Of a stretch of DNA of 64,000 nt, positions 43,224 through 52,037 are shown piece by piece (the stretch's first letter is position 1; each line of letters opens with the position of its first letter). The stretch spans positions 36,782-100,781 of the forward strand of contig BJHF01000007.1 in the NCBI GenBank assembly GCA_014191855.1, read 5' to 3'. The notes beneath the pieces were generated by a model. The model was not told where the DNA came from and ran no database searches. It saw nothing but the letters and a program-made list of their open reading frames with translations. This stretch comes from Deltaproteobacteria bacterium (GTDB lineage Bacteria; Myxococcota_A; UBA796; SXON01). Made by a program: the position numbers and the translations under genes.

Positions 43224-43272
43224 GCGCGGCCCGGTAGCTGGGCCGCGCATGCGTTGCTGCTCATCGCAACGC
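43224..43272. terminator. Bidirectional terminator: two perfect hairpins
   Basis: GCGCGGCCC-(7)-GGGCCGCGC at 43224-43248 and GCGTTGC-(8)-GCAACGC at 43251-43272 lie between the convergent nosY and fasciclin genes. The short tail TATTTTCT follows on the + strand. Confidence 0.7.
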
Positions 43273-43288
43273 GATCGTAGCGTATTTT

Positions 43289-43849
43289 CTACTTCGCCGG
43301 TGGCAACAGCACCTTGTCCACGATGTGCACGACGCCGTTCACCGCCTGAACCGACGCGACCACGTGGGCTTCGTCTACCATCACGGACCCGTCTGCGGCC
43401 ACGTGGAGCGTCACCTTCGTGCCGTCGGCCATGCCCATCGTCTGACCGTCCTTCATGTCCTTGGTGTTGACGATGGGCACCGCCGCGTGGTGCTGGATGA
43501 TCTTCTGGAGATCGGCCTTGTTTTCGGGCTTGAGCAGCGTATCGACCGTGCCGGCCGGAAGCGCGTCGAACGCTGCGTTGGTCGGCGCGAACACGGTGTA
43601 GATGCCGCCGGGGCTGCCCAGCGCGTCGGCTTTCCCGGCCGCGGTGACCGCAGCAACGAGCGTGGTGTGGTCGGGAGAGCCGACCGCGATATCCAGCACC
43701 GTCTTCTCGGAGTCGGCCTTTGGCGCCGCGGGCTTGTCGGCCTTGGCCGCGACGGCCGGCATGTCGAGCGCGCTGGGCGCGGGGGCCGGCGCGGGAGTGG
43801 AGCAGGCGGCGAGGCAGGCGGTCAACACGAAGGTGGCACGGGCGTTCAT
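43289..43849 (-). CDS. Fasciclin-domain lipoprotein
   Basis: 186 residues from ATG 43849, with GAGG six bases upstream. The lipobox is LTACLAACS. An Ala/Pro linker is followed by one complete FAS1 domain: KTVLDIAVGSPDHTTLVAAV, then GGIYTVFAPTNAAFDALP (the H1 block), NKADLQKIIQHHAAV and NGVVHIVDKVLLPP (the H2 block). FAS1 domains mediate adhesion or small-molecule binding at the cell surface. It is monocistronic and convergent with nosY. Confidence 0.93.
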   Translation of the reverse strand: MNARATFVLTACLAACSTPAPAPAPSALDMPAVAAKADKPAAPKADSEKTVLDIAVGSPDHTTLVAAVTAAGKADALGSPGGIYTVFAPTNAAFDALPAGTVDTLLKPENKADLQKIIQHHAAVPIVNTKDMKDGQTMGMADGTKVTLHVAADGSVMVDEAHVVASVQAVNGVVHIVDKVLLPPAK

Positions 43850-44006
43850 GGTCATCCTCAGGAGAGGCCCCGGGGGTGTGCAAGGAACGGGCCATCTGGC
43901 GGCTTTCGCCAAACGGTAGATAGAACGCGGATACTCGTGCTTGTTGCCGGACAAGCTCAGCCCGCCGCCGCGCGAAATCGCACAGGCGGCGGGGGGCCTT
44001 TGCGCC

Positions 44007-44705
44007 CTATTCGTCGCCGCAACCCGGAATATCGGCGACGTCGAGAGAGGCCGGGCGGAGCAGGGGTTCCCAGGTCGCCGGCGCGTCCACGCGCACCAGC
44101 TCGTACGAGAGCAGCGGCGGCTTGCCCATGCAATCGTACTCTGGCGCGCCGGGGGCATCCTCGCTGGTGTAGGCGGTGATGACGGTGGCCCGGTAGTTCA
44201 GCTCGCCCAGCACGAGGGTGACCGGCTTGCCCGCGAAGGCCTCGACCTCGCCCTCGTCGGTTTGGAACAGCACCGACGTGTAGGTGACGATGTAGTTGCC
44301 ACGCTGCTCCTCCCCGAGCGCCTCACCGTGGCTGGCGAAGCCCTCCCCGAAGCGGTTCTCGGCGAACACCGAGCCGATGCCGGGCTCGGCGAGCCAGATG
44401 GCACCTGCGTCGTCAGACACTTCGATGCCCACGGATCCGGTCCAGTCCTCGCTCCCCTGGTTGGCCTGCACCGTGACGAGCTGGTCGGCCCAGGGGCTCA
44501 GGTCGGCGTGAGCCGGGGAGTGGACCGTGAACTCGGCGGGGGCGGTGATCGCGAAGTCTGCGCCTTCGCCCTCCACCGCGAGGAGGCCTTCCGCTCCCTG
44601 GCCGGAGTGGTCGACGGTCAGCGCTTCGAGCTGCGCGTCCAAAACCTCCTCGGGGGCGGGGTTTTCGAGGGTCGTGCAGGCGTTGAGGGCGGCGAGGAGA
44701 AGCAT
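44007..44705 (-). CDS. Lipoprotein of unknown function
   Basis: 232 residues from ATG 44705. The start was chosen because MLLLAALNACTTLENP gives a lipobox Cys at residue 10; the frame continues upstream as antisense to the peptidase gene. The mature part is acidic and beta-rich (TVDHSGQGAEGLLAVEGEG, GNYIVTYTSVLFQTDEGEVE, VTLVLGELNYRATVI) with a Cys near each end of the C-terminal part (DCMGKPP, PGCGDE). No family was recognised. Confidence 0.7.
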   Translation of the reverse strand: MLLLAALNACTTLENPAPEEVLDAQLEALTVDHSGQGAEGLLAVEGEGADFAITAPAEFTVHSPAHADLSPWADQLVTVQANQGSEDWTGSVGIEVSDDAGAIWLAEPGIGSVFAENRFGEGFASHGEALGEEQRGNYIVTYTSVLFQTDEGEVEAFAGKPVTLVLGELNYRATVITAYTSEDAPGAPEYDCMGKPPLLSYELVRVDAPATWEPLLRPASLDVADIPGCGDE

Positions 44706-44848
44706 GGTGTTCCTGGGGTGTGCACCCTTTGAGGCAAGCCGCGTGCCAAATTGGAAAACGATGCTTCGCCGAGGATCGAGCCGCGTGCCTGGGCCGCGAG
44801 CGTGATCCGCGCGTCGCGGCTGCCGGGCCCGCCTTCCGGACGAGGCCG

Positions 44849-46237
44849 CTAGGTCGCCAGCGCAGCCGCCAATTCGTCGTAGAGGTACACGTTCGCGAGG
44901 ATCGCCTTCTTGAACACGCCGAGGTGCAAGCTCTCGTCGGGGCCGTGCGCCGTCGTCATCGGGTCGATCACGCCGTTGAGGATCAGCGGGAGGTCGCCGA
45001 AGCGCCGGCCGAACAGCGCCACGAAGGGGATGCTGCCGCCGACGCCCACCTGCAGCAGCGGGCGCCCCCACGCGCGGACGTAGGCCCGATCCGCCGCGGC
45101 GAACGCCGGACCCTTGGGTGTGTACAACCACGCGCCCGAGGCCTGGGTGCTCCACTCCACCGACACGAGCACGCCGCCAGGCGCGTCGCGGAGCAGCTCG
45201 GCGTTGAACGATGCCTTCAGCGCCTCGTCCTCCATGCCCGGGGCCACGCGCACCGAAAGGATCGCCTCCGCGCTGCGGCGCAGCGCGTTCTTCTTCATGT
45301 CGCGGGTGGGCAGGGTGGTCGCCACCACGGTGACCGCCGGCTGGCGCCAGAGGTGTTCGGCCGGGGGAACACCCCGATCCGGGATCGGCTCCACGCCATG
45401 GCAGAGGTGCGCCCCTTCGCGGATCACCTCCGTCGTGAGCGGAACGTCCCATGCTGCGGTGCGCCAGGCTTCCGGCACCTCCGCGCGCAGCCCCTTCACC
45501 CGCCCGTCATGGTCGACGAGTCGCGAGACGAGCTCCATGAGCGCAAGCGACACATCCGGCACCATTCCGCCCCACAGGCCGCTGTGAATATCAGCCTCCA
45601 ACGCGGTGCAGCGCACGGTGCACTCCAACAGCCCGCGCAGCGACACGGTGAGGCCGGGGATCTCGGGGGAGGGGTTCTCGCAGTCGGTGAGCACCATCGC
45701 ATCAGCGGCGAAGCACTCCGGGAACGCGTCCATGTACCGTTCCAGGTTCGGGCTCCCGATCTCTTCCTCGCCTTCGATGACCAGCCGCACGTTGCAGGGC
45801 AGCTCCCCGGCTACCGCGAACCACGCCTTCAACGCCGCGAGGTGGCTCACCCAGCCGCCCATGTCGTCGGCCGCGCCGCGCGCGTACAGCCGACCGCCGC
45901 GCTCCGTCGGCTCGTGCGGGGGGCTGGTCCACGTTTCGCCCTTCACCGGTTGCAGGTCGAGGTGGCCGTACACCAGGATTGTCGGCGCCCCGGGCTTCTT
46001 CATCCAGCTCGCGGTGACGCAAGGGAGCGCCTCGGGCAGCTCGCGCGACTCGGCGTCCGCGAAGCCGAGCGCGTGGAGATCGGCGGCGACGCGGGCAGCG
46101 AGACGGCGCACATCGTCTGCGTGCGCGATGTCGCAGGAAATGGCAGGGAAACGCAGGTACTCGCAGAGCTCCGCGAGCGCCTGAGGAGTGGCGGCTTGGG
46201 CGGCGGCTGCGACGGCTTCGGTGCGGGGGTGGGGCAT
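44849..46237 (-). CDS. M20-family metallopeptidase (dipeptidase / carboxypeptidase)
   Basis: 462 residues. Dizinc M20 motifs are visible: YGHLDLQPV (His and catalytic Asp), YARGAADDMGG (bridging Asp), EGEEEIGS (catalytic and ligand Glu), and a late HGPDESLH with the last His ligand. TALEADIHSGLWGG begins the lid/dimerisation domain, as in the M20 dipeptidases related to carnosinase. It is cytosolic, with no signal. The start ATG 46237 lies 17 bases from the perfect palindrome at 46255, in the gap shared with the divergent MFS gene. Confidence 0.9.
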   Translation of the reverse strand: MPHPRTEAVAAAAQAATPQALAELCEYLRFPAISCDIAHADDVRRLAARVAADLHALGFADAESRELPEALPCVTASWMKKPGAPTILVYGHLDLQPVKGETWTSPPHEPTERGGRLYARGAADDMGGWVSHLAALKAWFAVAGELPCNVRLVIEGEEEIGSPNLERYMDAFPECFAADAMVLTDCENPSPEIPGLTVSLRGLLECTVRCTALEADIHSGLWGGMVPDVSLALMELVSRLVDHDGRVKGLRAEVPEAWRTAAWDVPLTTEVIREGAHLCHGVEPIPDRGVPPAEHLWRQPAVTVVATTLPTRDMKKNALRRSAEAILSVRVAPGMEDEALKASFNAELLRDAPGGVLVSVEWSTQASGAWLYTPKGPAFAAADRAYVRAWGRPLLQVGVGGSIPFVALFGRRFGDLPLILNGVIDPMTTAHGPDESLHLGVFKKAILANVYLYDELAAALAT

Positions 46238-46254
46238 GGCGCGAAGCTAAGAGA

Positions 46255-46311
46255 GGGGTCAGGACGGTGCCATTGCGATTGACTCAATCGCAATGGCACC
46301 GTCCTGACCCC
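46255..46311. repeat. 57-bp perfect palindrome, copy 2
   Basis: Two 28-base arms beginning GGGGTCAGGACGGTGCC are exactly complementary around one central base. It is the same element as 13140-13195 (copy 1 has two arm mismatches and a 4-base centre). It again lies between two divergent genes (M20 peptidase and MFS transporter). It resembles REP/REPIN-type palindromic elements, but no RAYT transposase is in the window. Confidence 0.92.
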
Positions 46312-46375
46312 CTGCATCGCAGCATTTTTTCTTGCCGCATCGCAGCATGAGCGTTACGCGGGCGCCGGAGTCGAC

Positions 46376-47683
46376 ATGAACGCGCACGCTCAGCCCCAGC
46401 CCCGACCCATGCCCGGCGCCTGGACCACGCTCACGTTGCTGAGCCTGGTTTACGCGTTCAACTTCCTCGACCGCACGTTGATCTACATCCTGTTCACGCC
46501 GATCAAGGCCGAGCTTGGCCTCGGGGAGTTGGAATTGGCGCTGCTCGGCAGCACCAGCTTCGTCATCTTCTACACGGTGCTGGGCGTGCCGTTCGGGCGC
46601 CTCGCCGATCGGGTGAACCGAGTACGGATGATCGCGGTGGGCCTCGTGGTGTGGAGCGTGTTCTCGGGCCTCACTGGCTTGATGCACTCCTTCGAGGCGC
46701 TTTTTGCGTGCCGCCTGATGGTTGGTGTGGGCGAGGCGACGCTCGGCCCGGCCGCGATCTCGCTCCTCGCCGACTACTTCCCGGCCGGACGGCGGGCGAA
46801 CGCCAACGCGCTGTATGCAGCGGGGGTGCCCATCGGCGCGGCCGCGGCGATGTTCGGAGGCGGCGCGATCGCCCAGGCGTGGGGTTGGCGAGGGGCTTTC
46901 TTTGCGCTGGGCTTCCCTGGCGTCGTGTTGGCGGCGGTGCTGCTGCTCACGGTGCGGGAGCCGCGGTCGAAGCCGGCGGCCACGGTCCCCGCGCTCGGCG
47001 CTCCCGTGGTGCCGCATCGCAGCAACTGGCGCGCCATCGTAAACAACCCCGCGCTGCGGCGCCATACCCTTGGGTACGCGCTGTTCGCGCTCGCGGCGAA
47101 CGCCGTAAGCATGTGGATCCCCTCGTTATTGGCCGTGAAGTACGATCAGGAGCTCAAGACGGTTGGCATGGCGATGGGCGCATGCACGCTGATCGGAGGG
47201 ATCTCCGGCTCCCTCCTCGGGGGACGTCTCGCCGACGCCTGGCGCGCCCGTTCCGCTGGCGGGAGGCTGCGATTCTCCGCCACGGCTGCGATGGTGTGCG
47301 TTCCGCTCTGGTTCGGCCTGCTCAGCGCACCGAGCTTCACCGTCGCCCTCCTCTTCCTCACGCCGCTGCTCGCCGCCGCGCTCATGTGGCTCGGGCCCGC
47401 GTCGGCGGACCTCGCGGAGATCGTGGCGCCCGAAGATCGAGGGCTGGCCGTCGGTCTGTACTTCTTCGGGGTCAACGCCGTGGGCTACGGCCTCGGGCCG
47501 CCGGTGCTGGGCTGGCTCGCGGAGCGTGCTGGCTCGGCAACGGATCCCCGGCGGGTGGCAGACGTGCTGGTGCTCTGTCCGGTTGCGTGCTGCGTTGCAG
47601 CGTTGTGCCTGCTCGCCGCGGCCCGGATGCGGGAGCGGCGGGTTCGGGTGGTGGAGTCTCTCGCCAGCCCCCATCTGGCCTGA
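46376..47683 (+). CDS. MFS transporter (spinster-like group)
   Basis: 435 residues, about 12 membrane spans in two halves. Signature loops are VYAFNFLDRTLIYILFTPIK in helix 1, the loop 2-3 motif GVPFGRLADRVNRVRM, and helix 4-5 GVGEATLGPAAISLLADYFP. These match the 'spinster/hexuronate-type' MFS pattern often annotated as spinster-family transporter. The substrate is not predictable. ATG 46376 has only a weak GGAG-like site. It is divergent from the M20 peptidase across the palindrome, and convergent with the next gene four bases later. Confidence 0.88.
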   Translation: MNAHAQPQPRPMPGAWTTLTLLSLVYAFNFLDRTLIYILFTPIKAELGLGELELALLGSTSFVIFYTVLGVPFGRLADRVNRVRMIAVGLVVWSVFSGLTGLMHSFEALFACRLMVGVGEATLGPAAISLLADYFPAGRRANANALYAAGVPIGAAAAMFGGGAIAQAWGWRGAFFALGFPGVVLAAVLLLTVREPRSKPAATVPALGAPVVPHRSNWRAIVNNPALRRHTLGYALFALAANAVSMWIPSLLAVKYDQELKTVGMAMGACTLIGGISGSLLGGRLADAWRARSAGGRLRFSATAAMVCVPLWFGLLSAPSFTVALLFLTPLLAAALMWLGPASADLAEIVAPEDRGLAVGLYFFGVNAVGYGLGPPVLGWLAERAGSATDPRRVADVLVLCPVACCVAALCLLAAARMRERRVRVVESLASPHLA

Positions 47684-47687
47684 TCCG

Positions 47688-48785
47688 CTACTCGTCGCCT
47701 TTCACCTGCACCGCGCACGCGAGCACCCACTGATCCTTCCAGTACCCGAGCACTGGCGACGTGCAGTTCTCGCCCCACGGATGCTCGGCGTACAGGGGGC
47801 CGGTTTCGGTGAAGGTGCCATCGGTGGTGAGGATGCCCTGGAGCGGCGCGTCCTTGCCCGCGGGCGTTTGACCGATCACGCGGATGTCGTCGTCGCCGGA
47901 GATGCAGAACGGCACGCTGGGACCTTCCCAGGAGAACGACGCCTCCATGTCGAAGTGCTCGCCGCCATCCGGGGAGTGCGCCGCGTACACCCGCTCGGCG
48001 AGGTTGGTGTAGAACAACCATTGGGTTTCGCCAAGCTCGCAGATCACCGGATCGACCAGCCACTCGTAGGCGTACTCCGGGTCGGCATCGTCCTGCGCGA
48101 ACGTGCCGGTTTCCGACCATGTGCCGCGCTGCATGTTGTGGACACCCTCGATGGTGGCGGGGTCCACCCCGGGCTCGGAGTGCGCGAACCACGCCGCACG
48201 CAGGAGCCCGTCGCTGCCAAGCTGGAGCGAGGGGTCCACGAGGTTGGTGTCATTCCCGCCGGTGATGGTCCACGTCTTGCTGCCCCAGGTGAGCAGATCG
48301 GTCGTAGCGAGCGCAGGAATCGTGTAGCCCTGAACGTCGGGCGGCAGCTCGCGGGCGGCCTCGCCGTCGATCATCCCGGCGATGACCAGCGTGTCTCCCG
48401 CGACGAGCAGGTCGAGGCTCGAGATCCCCCACGCGATCACGCGCTCGTCGGGCACCCAGGCTACGCCGTCGGCGCTGGTGGCGACTCGCACCTCCCAGTG
48501 CGTGGCGGTGGGTAGCTCAGTCGGCAGGATCAAGCTGGACAAGGGGCCGCTGGCCCAGTAGTCGGCGTTCGCCCACGCGTCGGGGAGGCCATCGCCATCG
48601 TTGTCGGCGTAGGGGTTCGTCTCTTCGCCGGTGTCCCCGGAGTCGTTGGTGTCGTTCGTGTCCGCGGAGTCGCCAGAGTCGATGGCGGCCGCGGTATCGC
48701 CGGTGTCGGCCGAGTCCGTGCCGTGGAGCTTGCCGGTGCCGTCGCAGGCGGTCGAGAGCGTGAACAACAGGGAGAGCGCGTTCAA
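47688..48785 (-). CDS. Lipoprotein with Asp/Thr/Ser/Gly linker and propeller-like domain
   Basis: 365 residues. Lipobox LLFTLSTACDG is followed by a low-complexity linker of DTGDT/DSGDS units to about residue 55. A calcium-type turn NDGDGLPDAW follows. A beta-propeller-like domain comes next, with blades such as WEVRVATSADGVAWVPDERV, LDLLVAGDTLVIAGMID and HSPDGGEHFDMEASFSWEG. The Asp-box-like 'SPDG' turns suggest a sialidase- or exo-alpha-type propeller, related in style to the protein at 9358. Surface-anchored; substrate unknown. Confidence 0.75.
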   Translation of the reverse strand: MNALSLLFTLSTACDGTGKLHGTDSADTGDTAAAIDSGDSADTNDTNDSGDTGEETNPYADNDGDGLPDAWANADYWASGPLSSLILPTELPTATHWEVRVATSADGVAWVPDERVIAWGISSLDLLVAGDTLVIAGMIDGEAARELPPDVQGYTIPALATTDLLTWGSKTWTITGGNDTNLVDPSLQLGSDGLLRAAWFAHSEPGVDPATIEGVHNMQRGTWSETGTFAQDDADPEYAYEWLVDPVICELGETQWLFYTNLAERVYAAHSPDGGEHFDMEASFSWEGPSVPFCISGDDDIRVIGQTPAGKDAPLQGILTTDGTFTETGPLYAEHPWGENCTSPVLGYWKDQWVLACAVQVKGDE

Positions 48786-48869
48786 ACGGGGCGTCCGGGC
48801 TGGGCCGGACTATACCCGCCCCGTTGCGCGAGCGCCGCTCGGGTTAGCTCGGTGTGAGCCGGAGCCGTG

Positions 48870-49343
48870 ATGCGCGTACGCTCGCCGTTGCTCATCCCGA
48901 TTGTCCTCGTTGGGGGCAAGTGGAGCGGCGCGCGGGTGTACCTCGATGCCGTAGAGACGACCGTCGCCCTGGGCGACGAGGTGCACATCGAGGGGTTCGC
49001 GCAGGAGTATTACGACGAAACCGAGCTCGTGGTCGACGCGGGGGGCGTCCTCGATGTGACCGGATCGGGCCGGGTGACGGTCGACTCCCTGAGCGCCATC
49101 CCCAGCGACTGGGAGCCGTGGGAGGGCGCGGTTGTGGAGCTGGAGGACGTGAGCGCCACGGCGCCGACCGACGACTACGGCCTGACCCTCACCAATTGGA
49201 GCCTGTATTTGGACGACTGCATCTTCGACTACACCGCCGAGTACAACGCGGGACGGACCTACGCTTCGATCACCGGGGCGGTGCGTTGGTCCTACGACGA
49301 GCAGAAGCTTTGTCCGAGGTTCGCGGCAGACCTGGTGGAGTGA
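48870..49343 (+). CDS. OB-fold-like protein, possibly an N-terminally shortened remnant
   Basis: 157 residues from ATG 48870, with GGAG five bases upstream. After about 18 residues the sequence follows the pattern of the OB-fold domain found in secreted nuclease and lamin-tail proteins: TVALGDEVHIEGFAQEYYDE, then VVELEDVSATAPTDDYG and a close ITGAVRWSYDEQKLCPR. The usual lipoprotein leader and preceding domains are absent. The N-terminus (MRVRSPLLIPIVLVGGKW) is at best a poor signal. It may be a small free-standing domain or the surviving 3' part of a larger gene. Confidence 0.55.
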   Translation: MRVRSPLLIPIVLVGGKWSGARVYLDAVETTVALGDEVHIEGFAQEYYDETELVVDAGGVLDVTGSGRVTVDSLSAIPSDWEPWEGAVVELEDVSATAPTDDYGLTLTNWSLYLDDCIFDYTAEYNAGRTYASITGAVRWSYDEQKLCPRFAADLVE

Positions 49344-49376
49344 GGGGAGGCGCTCGGCCCCCTGCGCCTTTTCCGC

Positions 49377-50312
49377 CTACGCCTTGTCCCATTCGGGGTT
49401 CGGCCACATCGGCTTGACGTCGCTGCCATCGTCCGCGGTGCACCCGAGGTAACGCTGGGGATCCCCGAGCACGCGCAGAACGGCTTCGATGCCGCCGCGG
49501 GTGGCGAGGCCGTGGTCGATCCGTTCATCAAAGCTGAAGCGGAGGTGCATCCGGGGCACGACCTTGAGCTCGCCGTTGACGACCATCGGCCCGAGCTCCG
49601 TCTTGCCCACCATGATGAAGAGCGGGCAGGTGCCATACTCGAAGAGGTGATGGTAGCCGGGGGCCATGTTGAGGCTCCCCAGGTTGGCGACGAAGATGCT
49701 GGTGTGCATCGGATCGTCCTTGATGAAGAAGCCGGGAAGGATGTTGTAGTGGTTCATCCAGCCGATCGCGCTTGCCGCCAGCATGAGGAGGGGGCGCGGG
49801 AGCAGGTTGAACAGGTCGAGCTCCTTGTCGCCCGAGGTCTTGGTACCGCTCCGCTCCTCCTTGATCCCGCCGTTTACGCGCGCCGTCCACTCCTTGAAGG
49901 ACTCACCATCGATGAATTCCCGCTTCACTGTGCCAATCTTCGCTTCCGCGTTCAGCCGCGTGCGGAGCATCGAAAACGTGAGCCATCGCCCATTTCGCGC
50001 ATAGAGGCGGCGCCCCATGACGAAGCGGTTCATCGCGGGCGTGGCGGACAGGCCGATGCCGATTGCGGCGACGGTAGCGTGGGTGATGTTCGCCTCGAAG
50101 CTACGAACCTTCTCGACCCAGGCATTGAAGTTCGTCGCGTCGAGGTAGGACTCGAAGTACACGACCGACTCGTTGCGCGTCGGCATCAGGTACTGCATGA
50201 TCCGCCGGTAGGGCGGAATGTTCATCAGCGTGCCGTCGGGTCGCGACGTCTTGAACTCCATCAGGATCCAGAAGACGAAGACCGCGATTCCGATGATCAG
50301 GGGGAGGGACAT
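49377..50312 (-). CDS. 2-oxoacid dehydrogenase acyltransferase (CAT)-like protein with N-terminal membrane anchor
   Basis: 311 residues. A signal anchor (LIIGIAVFVFWILM) is followed by a chloramphenicol-acetyltransferase-like fold: SYLDATNFNAWVEKVRS, THATVAAIGIGLSATPAMNR, FIKDDPMHTSIFVANLGSLN, HLFEYGTCPLFIMVGKTE and a terminal MHLRFSFDERIDHGLATRGG. In E2 catalytic domains the last block is DHRxxDG. Here it reads DERIDHG, so the catalytic His position is Glu and the Asp/His order is altered. No lipoyl or E3-binding domain is present. It probably binds an acyl-CoA or acyl carrier; catalysis is uncertain. Confidence 0.7.
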   Translation of the reverse strand: MSLPLIIGIAVFVFWILMEFKTSRPDGTLMNIPPYRRIMQYLMPTRNESVVYFESYLDATNFNAWVEKVRSFEANITHATVAAIGIGLSATPAMNRFVMGRRLYARNGRWLTFSMLRTRLNAEAKIGTVKREFIDGESFKEWTARVNGGIKEERSGTKTSGDKELDLFNLLPRPLLMLAASAIGWMNHYNILPGFFIKDDPMHTSIFVANLGSLNMAPGYHHLFEYGTCPLFIMVGKTELGPMVVNGELKVVPRMHLRFSFDERIDHGLATRGGIEAVLRVLGDPQRYLGCTADDGSDVKPMWPNPEWDKA

Positions 50313-50344
50313 CGGCGCATCCTACGCCGGTGAGCGCTCGGCGG

Positions 50345-51982
50345 CTACTTGAGGGAGACTTCAAGTCCGGTGTAAACGCCGCTGTCGTCGCGGTTCGCGG
50401 CGCCTTCGTCGATCTCGAGGCCGTAGAGCACCGGGAGCGGGAACGAGAAGTCGCCGACGAGGGAGAAGAGCACGTCGAACGGGATCGCCTGCTCCACGAG
50501 GTTCGTCATCTCCTCGTCCTTTGCCCCCATGCTCGACTCGCGAACCATCAGCACGACCTCGGGAGCGCCGAGCTCCAGTTTCAGCTCGCCGTCTTCCACG
50601 GTAACCTCGACCTTCGCGAAGGCATTCACCGAGGCCAGGAGGTGATCGCCGAGGGCGCCGCCCGGGGTGTTGATGTCCACGAGCAATTCGCCAAGCTGGG
50701 CTTGCAGCTCGCCCTCGCGCTCAACGATGACCGGCGGCAGCAGCGGCGTGACCACAATCGTACCTTCGGTTGCTTTCAGTGGCGCGAGCATCAGGGCGCT
50801 GAGCGAGCCATCCTCGGTGGAGAGCGTGATGTCGAGCAGACCGCCGGCCCAAGCCTCGTAGAGCATACGGTTCAGCAGGTTGTCGCTGATCGCGCCGGCG
50901 ATGTCGGCGTGCGTGTCCACATCCGGGGTGCCGAGATCGGCGCCGAGGTAGCCCGGTGCGCTGTGCTCGCCCGTCGGGGGGATCTTGACGTCGAGATCGA
51001 GGGTGAGCGCGATGCCGTCGTCGTCGATGTCGACCGCTGAAAAGCCGAAGCCAAGATCGACGGAGAGGCCCATCAGTTCGGTGGAATAGCTTGGATCGAG
51101 GCTGGTAAGCAGCTCGTCGAGCAGCGGGGGCACCATGTCATTGATCTGGGTGACCAGCATCTCTTCGACGGTCGCCCGGATTGTGTCCACCAGGATGTAA
51201 TCCTCGATGGTGCCCGGGAGCAGCGAGGTGTCGTAGGCGAAGTCCTTGAGGTCGACGGTGACCTCGCCGATATCCACGCTCAACCTGCCGTTACTCGCGG
51301 ACACGTACAGATCGGCGGTGAGCACGGCGGAGGACGCGGACATCGAAACGTCGCTGGAGAAGTCGAACCCGGCCGCCGTGCCGTACGCGAGCGTGTCGAC
51401 GTAGAGGTTGGGGATGGTGACGGTGAGACCGAGGGCGCCGTCGCGCGGCTCGAAGTCAAAACTCGGCTCGTCGAAGCTCACGCTCTCGATGTCGTCGGCG
51501 ATCACCACCGTGTCCCAGAGGTAGCTGTCGGAGTACACCGGGTTCACGGCGCCGAGCGAGGCATTGATCGTCTGGGTATCCAGCATCCCGGTAGCGATCT
51601 CGCCGATCCGGGTGAGGCCGCCTTCGTTTACGCGCAAGTACACCGCGTCTTCCACATCGCCCTCAGCCGCCTCGTACTCGCCCGACATCACGCCGTTTCG
51701 CACGAAGATCGTGTGACCCGTGCCATCCACGCCGCGCGCCTCCACGACGTTCACGCCGCGCTCAAGCGCGACCTTGCCCTCGAACGTGCCCGCGTCCACC
51801 GAAGCCTCGACGCCGTTCACGGTCACCGCGTCGACGTTCACGGCTTTGCCGGAGGCGGAGATCTCCCCTTCGCCCTTGAACTCCCCGCCCTCCGGGCTCA
51901 GGAGCAGCAGCTTGCCCGACGGCACATCGGCCGCGGGTTCTTCCTTCTCGCAAGCCGCGAGGATGAAGGCGAAGAAGAGCAT
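50345..51982 (-). CDS. Lipoprotein with TULIP/BPI-like lipid-binding domain
   Basis: 545 residues from ATG 51982 (GAGG eight bases upstream). The lipobox is LFFAFILAACE (Cys 11). Residues about 20-110 form a small beta domain (GKLLLLSPEGGEFKGEGEI). The rest has long amphipathic strands and helices like bactericidal/permeability-increasing proteins. SVDIGEVTVDLKDFAYDTS, DTIRATVEEMLVTQINDMVP, LGFGFSAVDIDDDGIALTL and ASVNAFAKVEVTVEDGELKL give the alternating pattern of a tubular lipid-binding barrel. If correct it could carry lipids through the periplasm. This is fold inference, not a motif match. Confidence 0.65.
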   Translation of the reverse strand: MLFFAFILAACEKEEPAADVPSGKLLLLSPEGGEFKGEGEISASGKAVNVDAVTVNGVEASVDAGTFEGKVALERGVNVVEARGVDGTGHTIFVRNGVMSGEYEAAEGDVEDAVYLRVNEGGLTRIGEIATGMLDTQTINASLGAVNPVYSDSYLWDTVVIADDIESVSFDEPSFDFEPRDGALGLTVTIPNLYVDTLAYGTAAGFDFSSDVSMSASSAVLTADLYVSASNGRLSVDIGEVTVDLKDFAYDTSLLPGTIEDYILVDTIRATVEEMLVTQINDMVPPLLDELLTSLDPSYSTELMGLSVDLGFGFSAVDIDDDGIALTLDLDVKIPPTGEHSAPGYLGADLGTPDVDTHADIAGAISDNLLNRMLYEAWAGGLLDITLSTEDGSLSALMLAPLKATEGTIVVTPLLPPVIVEREGELQAQLGELLVDINTPGGALGDHLLASVNAFAKVEVTVEDGELKLELGAPEVVLMVRESSMGAKDEEMTNLVEQAIPFDVLFSLVGDFSFPLPVLYGLEIDEGAANRDDSGVYTGLEVSLK

Positions 51983-52037
51983 GGGCTGACCTCGTTCGGG
52001 CGGCGTATACACCCTGCGCCGCCCGAATGTCAAGGTA

